64,000 nt of DNA, taken from the NCBI GenBank assembly GCA_023525975.1, contig CM042042.1, positions 41,737,880 through 41,801,879 of the forward strand, in the 5' to 3' direction. The stretch is from Smallanthus sonchifolius. Its lineage: Eukaryota; Streptophyta; Magnoliopsida; Asterales; Asteraceae. A program made the translations under genes and the position numbers. Positions 43,814-56,140 of the stretch are shown here, one piece after another; position 1 is the first letter of the stretch; every line of letters starts with the position of its first letter. The notes beneath the pieces are model-generated. The model did not search any database, was not told the origin of the DNA, and was given only the letters and a program-made list of their open reading frames with translations.

Positions 43814-45208
43814 TGTAAGGCCCTAAACCCGGGATGCCTCACTTGTTGGATTTACTCATTCACACACAGTTCTTAAAGTTGAATATCAAATAACGCAGTG
43901 GAAAATACTTCATTAAACATAACCTTTACATTGTTCAACATGCGGAAGCGTAGCATATTCTATTACATAAACATAACATAAGCTAATCATAATGGGATGC
44001 CAGTCTTCATCTCATCCGGGTAACTCATCAAGCCGCCCAGCATCACCTTCCATCATCATAACCTGCCTTAACCTGAATGTGCACACTAAAAAGTCAGCTA
44101 CGTTGGTGAGTTCTAGCTTTTCATAAAACCTTAACTTCAAATATTTGCCAAAAACATATCATTTAACTTCATTAATAAAAGCGTACAAAAACATTCAATA
44201 ACATAACATAGCACATAAACTTAAGTCAACGAACATATCGAATATGCGCCTTCTCGTAACCGTCAAATCCAAACGTCACATACTAGTGGAATAACCTAAA
44301 GATCACCACCACTAGGCCCATCAACACCATACTGTTCAAGAACTCCTAGGGCCCGATACTTAGGTTATTCAACACCAACTTCAAACACGGCATCACAAGG
44401 ATGACACGTACCAAACTTCAAGCACTGCACCCCGTAAGGCGCAAGTACCAAACTTCAAGCACGACTACCTCGTAAGGTAAATCATACCAAACTTCAAGGT
44501 AAATCATGCGCAGGGCCTTGATCTTGCGTACTTAATAAGTGCGCAAAGTTGCTTCATGCGTACTTGATAAGTACGCATGACCTTCTTCATGTGTACTTGA
44601 TAAGTACGCAGGATCCTCTTCATGCGTACTTGATAAGTACGTAGGATCCTCTTCATACGTACTTGATAAGTACGCAAGATCCTCTTCATACGTACTTGAT
44701 AAGTACGTAGGTTCCTCTTCATGCGTACTTAATAAGTACGCAGGATCTGCTTCACAGTAAAAACCCTAACTTTCGCATCCGGGTCTGATCACGTCAAGAT
44801 CCCGAACTTGTTTACATTCAAAACGTTTGCTTATCATTAAGGAACTCAAATCTATGTTTTTCTTCCATTTTCCTCCGTAAAAACGTTACCATTTCTTCCA
44901 AAACCCAAAAACGAACAAATACTCAGATCTAGGTTGGATCGTTACCTGTATCGAGCTTCTGATTCGGAGGTTCTTCTCACGAGCTATGGAGCAACACACT
45001 TCTTCAATCTCGGGTCGATTCACCAACTTTCTCTCTCTACGGTTTCTCTCTCTAGATGTTGCAAATGAGAGAAATGGGTGGTGACCTTGGCTATTTATAG
45101 GGGAGGCTCCCCTTCCAGCCCGCCGGCCCATCCGGCCCGACCCGACCCGACATGCCTCGTTCGTTTATTCCGTTATTATAACTGTCGTTTTATTTTTGGG
45201 ATGTTACA
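43814..45208 (-). repeat. Element D 5' LTR (internally deleted)
   Basis: 1395 bp against 2002 in the 3' LTR. About 600 bp corresponding to 37575-38160 is missing; the junction is at 44500-44508, right at the edge of the palindrome array (44510-44755, seven units and a part). The deletion removes donor 2 and acceptor 1 but leaves the hairpin/acceptor block (44072-44106). Confidence 0.88.
44505..44755 (-). repeat. 33-bp tandem palindrome array in D 5' LTR
   Basis: Seven units plus a truncated first one; arms vary (GTGTACTT, ACGTACTT, AAGTACGT). Unit sequences differ from those in the 3' LTR, so the arrays have diverged since insertion. Confidence 0.85.
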
Positions 45209-45756
<548 letters not shown>

Positions 45757-45897
45757 AGGATCAAATGTAAACCACAATTAAATGTATAAACCAAAAAAAC
45801 AAATCCTGATCACATATTTATTATAATTAATTGAGTGTTTGACTTTTGAGGATTGGATTAAAATAAAATAAAATTAAATGTGTGGTCAGAATTTGAT

Positions 45898-46231
45898 TTA
45901 TATATATATAGAGTGAGGTTCAAATGTTAACCAATATTTATGTGATAACCATGATAACCACTCTCAAACATAGTGTTACGTATATGTATCAGTTATTATT
46001 ATGTTAATGTTACATATATGTAAACACTATGTGTCACGTATATATAACATTATTTGGTACGTAGACGTAAGACTCATCATTTCCGTATTTACGTTTAAAA
46101 TATTTATTCAAAATACATAAATACTATTTTAACAAATAAATGAAAAAATAATATATAAGTTACGTGATTGTTTTATAGTGGTTAGCACGATTATCACATA
46201 AAAAGTTGTTTAGCATTTGAACCCTTCCATA

Positions 46232-46235
<4 letters not shown>
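45898..46235. mobile_element. Foldback MITE with (TA)n flanks
   Basis: Left GAGTGAGGTTCAAATGTTAA and ATGTGATAACC; right end inverse (GGTTCAAATGCTAA, ATGTGATAAT). About 340 bp, both sides TATATA. Confidence 0.6.
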
Positions 46236-46282
<47 letters not shown>

Positions 46283-48124
46283 ATATATGGTAGGGATCAT
46301 TTATAAACTACATTTTCATGTTTAAAGGAATTAGCCCAATATGAAAAAGACACTTAATATGCACATTCTTTTATTAAAATGGTATTTTAGTAATTGTAAC
46401 ATTCTCCATACTTTTTTAATAATAAAGATTCCACTAATTCAATTTTTTCTTCATTTTTTTAAACATTCATAACTTTTTAATAAAAATTAATTTTTGATAA
46501 AAATTACACCATTAAATAGAGATTTTTTTTATCTTTAATTCGAATATACTCTTGAAAATTTTTTTTGAACGTCAGTTATTACATGTATGTAACGAACAGT
46601 TACACACATGTAAATATAAACATAAATATAGTTGTTTCAAGTTTATCCAATTTTTTCAAAAAAATTCTCCCTTTTTAGAAGATTAATAACTTTTTTATCC
46701 AAAACACGGATATAAAATATATTAATCTAACCTGTACATAAAATAAAAACCAAAACACATAAATTCGTTCATTCAAAAAACCAAAAAACTCATCACTTTG
46801 TTTATTCAAAAATCAAATTAATTTATTTTTATTAAAAGAAACCAAAGACTGTATTAATCTAATAAGTTTTCTTTAAACTAACTTCACCTCATTTATTTTA
46901 ACTTTAATACATTTTTTATATAATGTTTATTTTTTTTATCAAATTAATTTTTTAATTTATAGTTTTCAAATCATTTTTCTTTAAAAATTTTATAAGATTT
47001 TTAGTTAGTGATTTTTAGTTTTCTAATTAGTGATTTTTAGTTTTCTAGTTAGTAATTTTAATTCAATTTTTAGTCGAAAACCACAATGGTGCTTTGTAGT
47101 TTTCTAATTAGTTTTTTTAATATAATTAGTTTTCTTTAAAAAGTTTTTATATAAGTTTTTAAAAAAAAACGAGCATTTTTATCCTTAATTCGGTTATAGT
47201 CTCGATAAAATAATTGGACGACTGTTATTACATATATCTAACAAACAATTACACATATGCAATAACCTAGCACATATATGTAATAAGCTATTAGATATAT
47301 ATGTAATAACATAGAATGTGTGTGTAGTTACACGTTCAAGACATACTTAATTTAAAGTAAATAACCGCATAATCAAGTATACATAATGATAGAAAAAACC
47401 ACATATATAATAGTTTATATTGTAAATATTACATATAAGTAATATCTAATATGTAATGAACAATTACATAATAATATGAACATATATGTAACTGTTCATA
47501 TTATATAAAATAAAAAAATTACATATATGAAATTTCATATTACACGTATGTAATATCATATTACATATATGTAGTATCTTATTGTTACATATATAGTATC
47601 ATATTACATATATGTAATATCTTATTGTTACATATATAGTATCACATTACATATATAATATCGTATTACATATATGTAATAGAACAAAATATAACTTGAT
47701 ATTACAAGTTTACATATAAATGTTAGTTTACAACCAATTTTACAACACAAAATAAAAATATAATAACAACAATAATTGGTCTCGTGGTTCAGGGTTTATT
47801 GATGAACAATTTCATGTATGTTCATATTACGTGTAAAAAAAGCTGGATCATATAAATAGAACAATAATTGATCTCGTGACACTGGAAGTCGCCCTGAAAC
47901 AATTATGTGATTCTCTATTTAAAAGGTATTGAGATTTTTAATTTATTACGTGTAATGAATTTTAAATTTAATTAGCGAATCTGTAAAAACAAGTGGGATA
48001 AAAAATATAAATTGACTAACAATTGATCTCGTTGTTCAGGGTTTTTGGATGAAAAACATAATTTATGTTCATATTACCTATACAATAATAAAAAAAATTA
48101 TATAGCAAAACTATACTCGAATTA
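46236..48124. other. AT-rich sequence with TACATATATGTA palindromes
   Basis: A (TA)n tract at 46229-46286 is followed by about 1.8 kb of low-complexity AT-rich DNA. ACATATATGTA-like palindromes recur between 47220 and 47700. Inverted similarity exists between 46380-46700 and 48700-48980. No gene. Confidence 0.5.
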
Positions 48125-48622
48125 TCTTACTACACTAATAAATGAAAATATCTTCAGGACACGTGTCACTATCTGGTTACTCCTCATCTTTATTTTCTCG
48201 CCTCTCTCTCCTATTAAATATTAGATTTTCTATTTCTGTGTCTTATTAAATAATAATCTTTATGTTAATAAATCTAATTACGAATACTTATTATAAATAG
48301 TTATTATATCATCAATCAAATGAACTTAATATGAACTAACATTTATCAATCAAATTCAAAAAATAATACTCAGTTGAAAAAAAATATATTTAAAAACTAA
48401 CTTAACAGACCTTATAACTGCACGACAAATTACATTTTAAAATTTTTTTTTTTGACAAATGTGTTTGTTAACAAATTACATTATATTTTATTCAACCGAT
48501 GTAAAATACTGGTTTATTCAACCTGTGTATTACACGGGTTTTTTTAAAATATAAAATTTTTGTTACTAAAAATATAACATTTTATTTATTTAACTCGTGT
48601 AATACACGGGATTTTAACCTAG
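48125..48622 (+). mobile_element. Non-autonomous Helitron, second copy of the family
   Basis: 498 bp, starts TCTTACTACACTAATAAATG after A, ends ACCTAG before T. Hairpin CGTGT-AAT-ACACG precedes the end. The inner left side shares a CTCGCCTCTCTCTC phrase with 24636-25077. Confidence 0.78.
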
Positions 48623-49399
48623 TAGATAATAAATCGCTATATTTTATGTTTCATTTTAAAAAAATTATATTGTATAAAAAACTATTTGTGTTCTAAAAAA
48701 GAGGGAGAGTTTTTGAAAACATGGAGGGAACATTTGAACACTTACATTTATGTTTATATATTACATATATGTAAGTGCTTGTTACATATATGTAATAAAA
48801 AAAACATTAAAAAATAAAATAAAAAAGCTTCGAGACTATAACCGAATTAAAGATAAAAAAATGCTCTTTTTTATGGCATATTTTGTTTAAAAAAATAACA
48901 ATGCATAAAAAAAGTTATTAAAGTTTAAAAAAAGAGGGGGATTTAGTTTTTTTTAAAAAACTAATTAAAAAATGGATAGACACAATGACTTTAGTACCCC
49001 TTAAATAATCTCAACCACTCATTTATAAAAAAATAATCAGAATTAATCTCATCTACTTATTATTATATGTTAAATTAAATTAGTGGCTCAAAATTGGTTT
49101 TTTGGTTTACACATTTAAAAGTGGTTTATATTTGATCGTTTTCATATATATATATATACACACACATAGGGGGATGATCAAATAAGAAGTATGTTTTCGC
49201 TAAGAACTCTAAGAAATGACCAAAACGCTTAGAAACGATATCAAACGAACTCCGATTGAGCTCATTTCAGCGGCGTTGAAACCGTCTCGTCGAACTCTAT
49301 CATCTTAGCTTTTAAGGTTTAGCTTTTAATGTTTAGATTTTATGTTTGAATTTTAGGGTTTTAGCCTTATGGTTTAGCTTTTAGGGTTTAGATTTTATA

Positions 49400-49560
49400 G
49401 TTTAGGTTTTTTTGGGGGGTGAGGGTGGGGGTTTAGGTTTTTGGGGGTGGGTGGGGGTGGGGTTAGGTTTTTGGGGGATGGGGTTGGGGGGTTTAGGTTT
49501 TTGGGGGGTGGGGGTGGTGGTTTTAGGCTTTTTGGGGTAGGGTTGGAGGGGGGTTTAGGT
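49400..49560 (+). repeat. G-run tract with telomere-like words
   Basis: Repeated GGTTTAGGTTTTTGGGG with runs such as GGGGGTGGGTGGGGGTGGGG. Enough closely spaced G runs to form G-quadruplexes on the plus strand. Not a true telomere array. Confidence 0.8.
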
Positions 49561-49591
49561 TTTTGGGTCCGGATTAGAGTTCGATGAGACG

Positions 49592-49596
49592 GTTCC
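49592..49596. repeat. Target-site duplication of element E, left
   Basis: GTTCC, repeated at 59532-59536. Confidence 0.93.
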
Positions 49597-50039
49597 TGTA
49601 ATATCCGAGAATTTCCGTCGTATCTTTACCCTGAACTTAAACCTTGAAAACTTATTTGAAACCTATTTTCTTAAATAATACATACTCCTATATACATATA
49701 TATGTATATATGGCTTTTCCTTTTCTTAAAAAAAAAATATACGCTTTATAAAATATATTAAAACCTTAAAACCTTATAAGTTTATAATTACCTTTATAAA
49801 CTTATTCTAAACACAAAACTTATAAAACTAATAAATCTCATAAATTATTTTATAGAATTATAAAATAATTTGACTCGTAAAACGTATTCGAATGTTTATA
49901 AAACATATAATTATTTTTATAAAAGTCTAGGGGCAAACCTGTCATTTTTGAAACTTGTTTTAAGCTAAAATCTTAAACGTGAAATGATAATAGCTGGAAC
50001 TTCAAGACCTGCTCTGTCATAAAGTCAGACTTCCAGAAT

Positions 50040-50075
50040 TCAAATCTGATCATGGGTTCGAGTCCCGCATCACCC
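50040..50075 (+). other. T-arm-like sequence in the 5' LTR-only segment of E
   Basis: ATGGGTTCGAGTCCCGC contains a B box (GGTTCGAGTCC) with a nearly perfect T-stem. It lies in the U3 part of the 5' LTR and is missing in the 3' LTR. No good A box upstream. Confidence 0.4.
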
Positions 50076-50276
50076 GGTCCTTCAGCCCTTTCACTCCGAA
50101 AACGCGTTTCCGGTCAGGTTCGATGAACCTCGAACTCCCATACTCGCGTGCGACCGAGACCCAACGCGTCTCAGTAACCAATTTCGACCTTAATGGCCGC
50201 GTGAGGCTCGATGGAGAAGCCGTCGGCCCAACCACCACCCGCAACCCGTTCGAGCAATAAATGCTAAAAAAATGGC

Positions 50277-50284
50277 TATAAATA
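50277..50284 (+). promoter_or_regulatory. TATA box of E 5' LTR
   Basis: TATAAATA in GGCTATAAATATCG, 680 bp into the LTR; repeated at 57287-57294. Confidence 0.65.
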
Positions 50285-50604
50285 TCGATTGAAATCTCAG
50301 TAAACACCACACCTCAACTCTCCAAACTCTCAATTCAGTCGTTCACCACCCGCATTCGTCGATTCGGGAGCCACGACCGCCGACGACCACCACAGTCCGG
50401 TTCTCACTCATTTCTATATCATTTCAGGTAATTCAAATGGCCATTCAATTCGTTTTCATCCGATTATCAATAACCCTCTGCCAATTTGCATAAATAGAGG
50501 GTTAATCGATGCGTATGCAGGGGATTAAGAACTAGGGTTTATAAGGGGAAGGGGCGACTTCGGGATTTTGTATTTAAGATTTCTTTTCCGGTTAAACTAA
50601 CAGC

Positions 50605-50684
50605 GAGCCCGTAGCCGGGATGGTTAAGTCAGTGTGCGTGTTGCGACCCGGTCCCAGACCCGAGTTCGAATCCGGGGGAACCGG
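50605..50684 (+). other. tRNA-derived segment with Pol III boxes in E 5' LTR
   Basis: A-box-like TAGCCGGGATGG (50612-50623, resembling tRNA-Ser/Leu) and B box AGTTCGAATCC (50663-50673), followed by TTTT (50685-50688), a Pol III terminator. T- and D-stems are imperfect, so not a working tRNA. Located about 180 bp after the first donor, as in LTR F. Confidence 0.65.
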
Positions 50685-52270
50685 TTTTGCCCATTTTTAT
50701 TTCTTTTAGCCTTTTTAAAACAGTTTTAGACTTTTAATAATTTTTATAAAATATGTTGAAACTTTATACACTTAAAATCGATTTCTATTTTTATTTTTAG
50801 TTTCAAGAAACGTTTTAACTAAATAAAAATCGATTTTTAAACTATGAAATTTAATACTCGAAATTTGTTGTGAATACAAAAAAAAAAACTACAAAAAATT
50901 TCCGTAAGTTTTATAAAACTTAACGCTTAACATAAATTAATTTATAAACCTAGAAACTTTAAATAGTTATTAATTCTTTTAATAAACAAAGGCTATTTTA
51001 TTTATACGTTAATAATAATTACAACTTTTATTTATATAAATACAAAGAAGATTTATACACTTATACTTTCATAAGAAACTTATTAAATTGTGCATGTTTA
51101 AAACTAAATACTTTACTTGGTTATTTAAGAAAATAAATACATTTTTAAATGGGATGCTTGTAGACTTAAAAACCTTATACAAGTATAACAAGGTTTATAA
51201 AACAAAATTTGTACTTGTATAAGTTTACAAGAAAACCATTTTTATAAATTATTTATTTAAACTTCTAAACAACATATTTTGGGAAAAATTATATTTTGAA
51301 ATAAATTCTTAAGTAAATAAATATTCTAGAGAGATATTTATTTCCTTAAATAATTATTTTAGACAATTATTATTTATGCTTAATAATAATTATCTAAGAA
51401 ACTTAATATTTATTATTAATAGATACCATTCTTTTAAACGTTATTCAACTCTACTAGGAAATTAATTACTATCCTAAATGTTTGGTTATTATTTTAAAAA
51501 GGCAAAGAGTACTTGGGAAACTATTTAGAAATCTGTTTACTTAACACACATAAACAATAATTATCTGTTAAACTTCAAACCAAATAAACTTTATATTAGC
51601 TATCTAAAGCTTGTTATGAATCTAAACTTTATAATACAATTACTCCCATCTCCCATTGGAACCCTAGTCAAAATCCTGAAAATCCTAGATTACTTGCCTT
51701 AGCCTTGTAGAAGTAAACTTAAATCTTTAGACTTGTATTCTTAGGATTATTGTGAGGATATTCTCCCTCAAAGTCTTGCAAACTTACTCTTACCGGATAT
51801 TCGTCATCATCCAAGTGAGTATACTTAGCCCCTTTTTCCTTTTATGCTTTTGGGGTGAAACATGTTCACAATTCTTAAACTTATACAATTCTTGTACAAC
51901 TATGACTACGTGTTTATTCTTATGTGAAACTTGAGACTTGTATGCTTAGATTAAACTTAAAACTAGCACATTCATTAGCTTTGATCAAGCCGATAGTAAC
52001 AATGATAGATCTATTGCATTTGACCAATCCACCTTGATTGATTGACCCCTTCGGGGGGAGCCCTTGGTGTTTGTTACTACATTAAACTTTAAACTTGAGA
52101 CTTGAGACTTATAAGGGTAACCTGCGGGTTATGCCTAAACTTGGTTGGAGGGTTGATGTGCACAATGTCTAACATGCTTGTTTTCTCATACTTACATTAT
52201 AGAATGCACAAATCATAGTGAATTGTAATACTTTTCAAATACTTGTTAAACTGTGTCAAAACCTTTGTAT

Positions 52271-52317
52271 CTCACCAACTATTTTGTAGTTGACAGATTC
52301 TTTCACATGTTTCAGGT
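52271..52317 (+). promoter_or_regulatory. E 5' LTR hairpin and 3' splice-site-like block
   Basis: CTCACCA, CAACTA-TTTTG-TAGTTG (52276-52292), TTGAC, pyrimidine-rich tract, CATGTTTCAG|GTTT (AG 52314-52315). The 3' LTR copy is at 59281-59327. Confidence 0.62.
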
Positions 52318-52521
52318 TTACAACATGAGACTTATTCGTGATCACATAGGATGCTTTGGACCTAGACTACTTAAATTAAATGTTGTATTCGTATTATTCT
52401 TCCTTGTATTGAATCTTAAATTATTCATTAATGAAATATTGAAACGTTAATAGTCAACCTTGTGCTATTGAACAACCGCGTCCGCCCTAACGTATAATCC
52501 GCCGTCGGTTGGGGTGTGACA

Positions 52522-55209
52522 GATTGGTATCAGAGCCTTGGTTATAGGGAATTAGGTTATTAGACACATGACCTAGACTATAACTTAGGAGACCCAAACA
52601 TGAGTTATCTCATGACCTTTACTAGGAATTCTCTCCTCATTCTATTCTAAAATCTTATACGTGAACGCTTGGAGATTCTACGCTTCTACTTACCTACGTG
52701 CTACAAGAGTCTACTACATCGAGGACACGTTCTTAGGTTTCAAGCCTAATCCTCCACTAAACTCTCGTCAAGAATATTTAAGTTCTAGATAATGTGTGAG
52801 AACTTGTGCGGACCGGAAGGGTGGATACCTGTATTCTGGGAAATTCTGTCAAGGAAAGCATTTCGTATTAATCCAAATCAACCGTTGGACCAGTATGCTT
52901 TCCTAGGAATTCTTGGGATGAGTATCCACTTATAGGAATGCATAACTTCTCTAAACATTAGTGAACTTAAATTTCTCTTGATACGTCAAAGTACTCACTT
53001 AGTGATATGCACTAAATGAGCACCATCTCAAATACTTTACGCTTCATAAATTCATGATTCAAAAACTTTCCTCTATAACCGTTATTCTATGATTCTTAAG
53101 TCCCGTCTTGTCACATGACAGCATGCTTACTCGTCATGACCTGAAGGAGTTACCTTCGAGGAGAAATTCTTACGAGACTATACCTAAAAACTACATACAT
53201 AAACTTATATTCATACATATACTACCCAATAAACTTCGCGATCGTCGTAATACAACCCTTAAAACTATGTATCACCCTACAAATTCTTCTACAAAACTTC
53301 ATTATTTTATAAATATGACACCTAAGAGGTAACCCTTGTATTCTTACCTTACCTCCTTAGCACTTAACCAAGTTTCATTTGATAACTAACTCAAGACTTT
53401 TATACATCTCAAAACTTTCATACGTCCTTAAACTTCATGATCCTTGAAATACTAACACTTTTAAAACCATGTATTACCCTACAAGTTCCTTTACAAACTG
53501 CATTATTTCATAAACTTGACACTAAAGGGGAAACTCTTGTGTTTTCATTTTTATCACTCACAACTTCATTTTATGACTAACTCAAAACTTTGTTACACTT
53601 TTAAAACCTTCACACGTCCTTAAAACTTACGCATCACCGTTTCTTGTAAACAAAAACTTAACGTCTTTTAAACCTAAAGTACATTAACAAAGTGATTAGT
53701 AACCTGATCGCTTTACCGCAAGGGAAGAAGACTACTATAGAATAAACAAACTCCACGCTCAAGACCTTAAGCCCACAATAAACCTCGACATAGTACCTTA
53801 AACCCAAATATCGGTGACAATAACTAAAAAGTTGTAGACTCACGAGGAAATTCTGGCTATGGAAATAGGGTACTTAAGTGAGTCCTTGTGACCACCCCCT
53901 TCTTCCAGGAATTCTCCTCGTTAGCCCATCAACTTCCAATTAAAAACTATTTTTGAAAATATTACTATGATGACTCAGTATTATGAATAAAAACCTTTTG
54001 AACATATTTAATCAACTTACTTACACACTTTAATTTTCCATTTAAATTGTATTATGTAAGGGCTAGAAGTCCCAATTTTGAAACATCTAAACGGAAACCA
54101 TTTTGAAATTTCATTTTGTCATCATTTACTAGTTTAAACTTTCCTTTCATCATTGTAAACTTAACACACCTGCCCAAACACTTTCGTCAAAAACAACTCA
54201 CGTTAGTACTTGAAATAATTAACAACGTTGCATTAAACTATAAAAACCCTAAGTGACACGTGTACCTGAGGAATAAATCTTGAACAAATCTTCTAATTCG
54301 TAAGCACTTTTTCAAAAACAACCCGACTTACGAATCATTACCCTAAACAACCATGACCCTTACTTCTTGTATAGACTTAACACTTGTAAACTTGACCAAC
54401 TTTTCGCTTGACAATCACACCTATCTTCTATAAATCTTACTCGTACTACTTATCGATGCCTAACTCGTCATTTGTGAACATCTTAATTACATTCTATACA
54501 AAAGAAAACTATACTTCCTGTTATGAATCAAGATCATTTGTAAACACACTATCATAAACCTTATCGAAACTTTTCCCGTTGCCCTATGCTTGGAGACTTT
54601 CCTCATTCAACTCTTGTCACGTAAAAGACTTACTATAAATCACAACGGGGACTAAAAGCTTAAATACACGTTGCTAAAACATTAAACTTCGTATGCACAA
54701 CTATGAGGTCAGAGACTTTTGAGTCATGTAAAACTTGTATAAATACTCAATCCCATGTTCTTAAAAACTAAACATGATCAATAAAGGATCGTGTAAAGCT
54801 TAATACTGAAACTTGAAACTCAACTGACTTATCCTATTTTCAAACTTATATTTGGATTCTTAGTCTTGAAAACTTTGTGTGTCCATCTTAACCAAACCCT
54901 ATAAGAATTGATAAACGTACATTCCATATATACGAGAAACCTTCACTCTTGATACTAGACACTAGCAGGAAGGAAGACGTTACTCTCTTTAGCAGAGTAC
55001 ATCCCTTGACTCCTATCTAAACCAAACATCGGGATCCACTAACCTTCTGGACAACTCGAATCTTCTGTGAGAAAGCGTGTAACGGTTAATCCTCTTCCAA
55101 ACACTGTCCCACACCTCTCTTAAACACTAGAGTATTTAGATAACCACTTTATACTCAAAACGTAATCATATACTTCTATACACTGAAGCTAAACTAAGAG
55201 ACTTTAAGG
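52522..55209 (+). other. Element E internal region, non-coding
   Basis: PBS TGGTATCAGAGC at 52525-52536 (initiator-Met type). The rest is AT-rich with scattered short frames, none over 75 codons, and no recognisable gag, protease, RT or integrase motif on either strand. Confidence 0.8.
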
Positions 55210-56140
55210 CTATTCTATGTTTGACGTATTCTTGTTCAAACACAATTTAAACTATCCTATGTTTGACGTATTCTTGATCAAACACAATTTAAACTATTCT
55301 ATGTTTGACGTATTCTTGTTCAAACACAATTTAAACTATTCTATGTTTGACGTATTCTTGATCAAACACAATTTAAACTATTCTATGTTTGACGTATTCT
55401 TGTTCAAACATAATTTAAACTACTCCATGTTTGACGTATTCTTGTTCAAACTTGATGAACGTATGAGACTTTAAACTACTCCATGTTTGACGTATTCTTG
55501 TTCAAACTTGATGAACGTATGAGACTTTAAACTACCCCATGTTTGACGTATGCTTGTTCAAACATGATGAACGTATGAGACTTTAAACTACTCCATGTTT
55601 GACGTATTCTTGTTCAAACATGATGAACGTATGAGACTTTAAACTACCCATGTTTGACGTATGCTTGTTCAAACATGATGAACGTATGAGACTTTAAGCC
55701 ACTCCATGTTTGACATATTCTTGTTCAAACATGATGAACGTATGAGACTTTAAACTACCCCATGTTTGACGTATGCTTGTTCAAACATGATGAACGTATG
55801 AGACTTTAAGCCACTCCATGTTTGACGCATGCTTGTTCAAACCCGATGGACGTATAAGACTTTAAGCTACCCCATGTTTGACGTATGCTTGTTCAAACAC
55901 GATGGACGTATAAGACTTTAAGCTACTCCATGTTTGACGTATGCTTGTTCAAACACGATGGACGTATAAGACTTTAAACTATTCCATGTTTGACGTATGC
56001 TTACTCAAACATGATGAACGTATAAGACTTTTAAACTACTCAAGGTTTGATGTATTCTTGATCAAACCCGAGGAAAGTGTAAAGACTTTAAACTACCCAA
56101 TGATTGAAGTATTCTTAATCAATCGCGAGGAAACTTTGAA
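55210..56140 (+). repeat. Tandem repeat array in element E interior
   Basis: Five units of 42 bp (GTTTGACG at 55219, 55261, 55303 and so on), then about twelve longer units of roughly 55 bp carrying GATGAACGTATGAGACTTT. Nearly every unit has inverted GTTTGA and TCAAAC separated by 11 bases. The last unit (near 56100) has GATTGA with TCAATC, a compensatory change. The peptide-repeat ORFs are artefacts. Confidence 0.87.

Larger units (their letters stand above)
36874..45208 (-). mobile_element. Ty3/Gypsy LTR retrotransposon D, complete but defective
   Basis: 8335 bp flanked by TTAAG at 36869-36873 and 45209-45213. Minus-strand order: 5' LTR 43814-45208, PBS 43799-43810, gag, protease, RT, RNase H, integrase, polypurine tract, 3' LTR 36874-38875. 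The outer LTR end has TG changed to TT-type (36874-36875). LTRs start TGTAACATCCCAAAAATA, as C does. Several stops and frameshifts in gag-pol. Confidence 0.93.
49597..52521 (+). repeat. Element E 5' LTR
   Basis: 2925 bp, starts TGTAATATCCGAGAATTTCC, ends GGGGTGTGACA. TATA 50277-50284, donor TTTCAG|GTAAT (GT 50428), tRNA-like segment 50605-50684, second donor CCAA|GTGAGT (GT 51815), hairpin/acceptor block 52271-52317. It includes about 190 bp (near 49989-50190) absent from the 3' LTR. Confidence 0.93.

Noticed and set aside
36874..45208. Element D as an active autonomous element
   Set aside because: gag and RT have frameshifts, integrase and RNase H have stops, the LTRs differ by a 600-bp deletion, and one terminal dinucleotide is mutated.
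49310..49440. Interstitial telomere repeat
   Set aside because: TTTAGGG words are degenerate and scattered, not a tandem array, and belong to a foldback element.
50605..50684. Functional tRNA-Ser/Leu gene
   Set aside because: A and B boxes are present, but T-stem and acceptor stem pairing is poor and no credible anticodon arm is seen. Kept only as a tRNA-derived segment.
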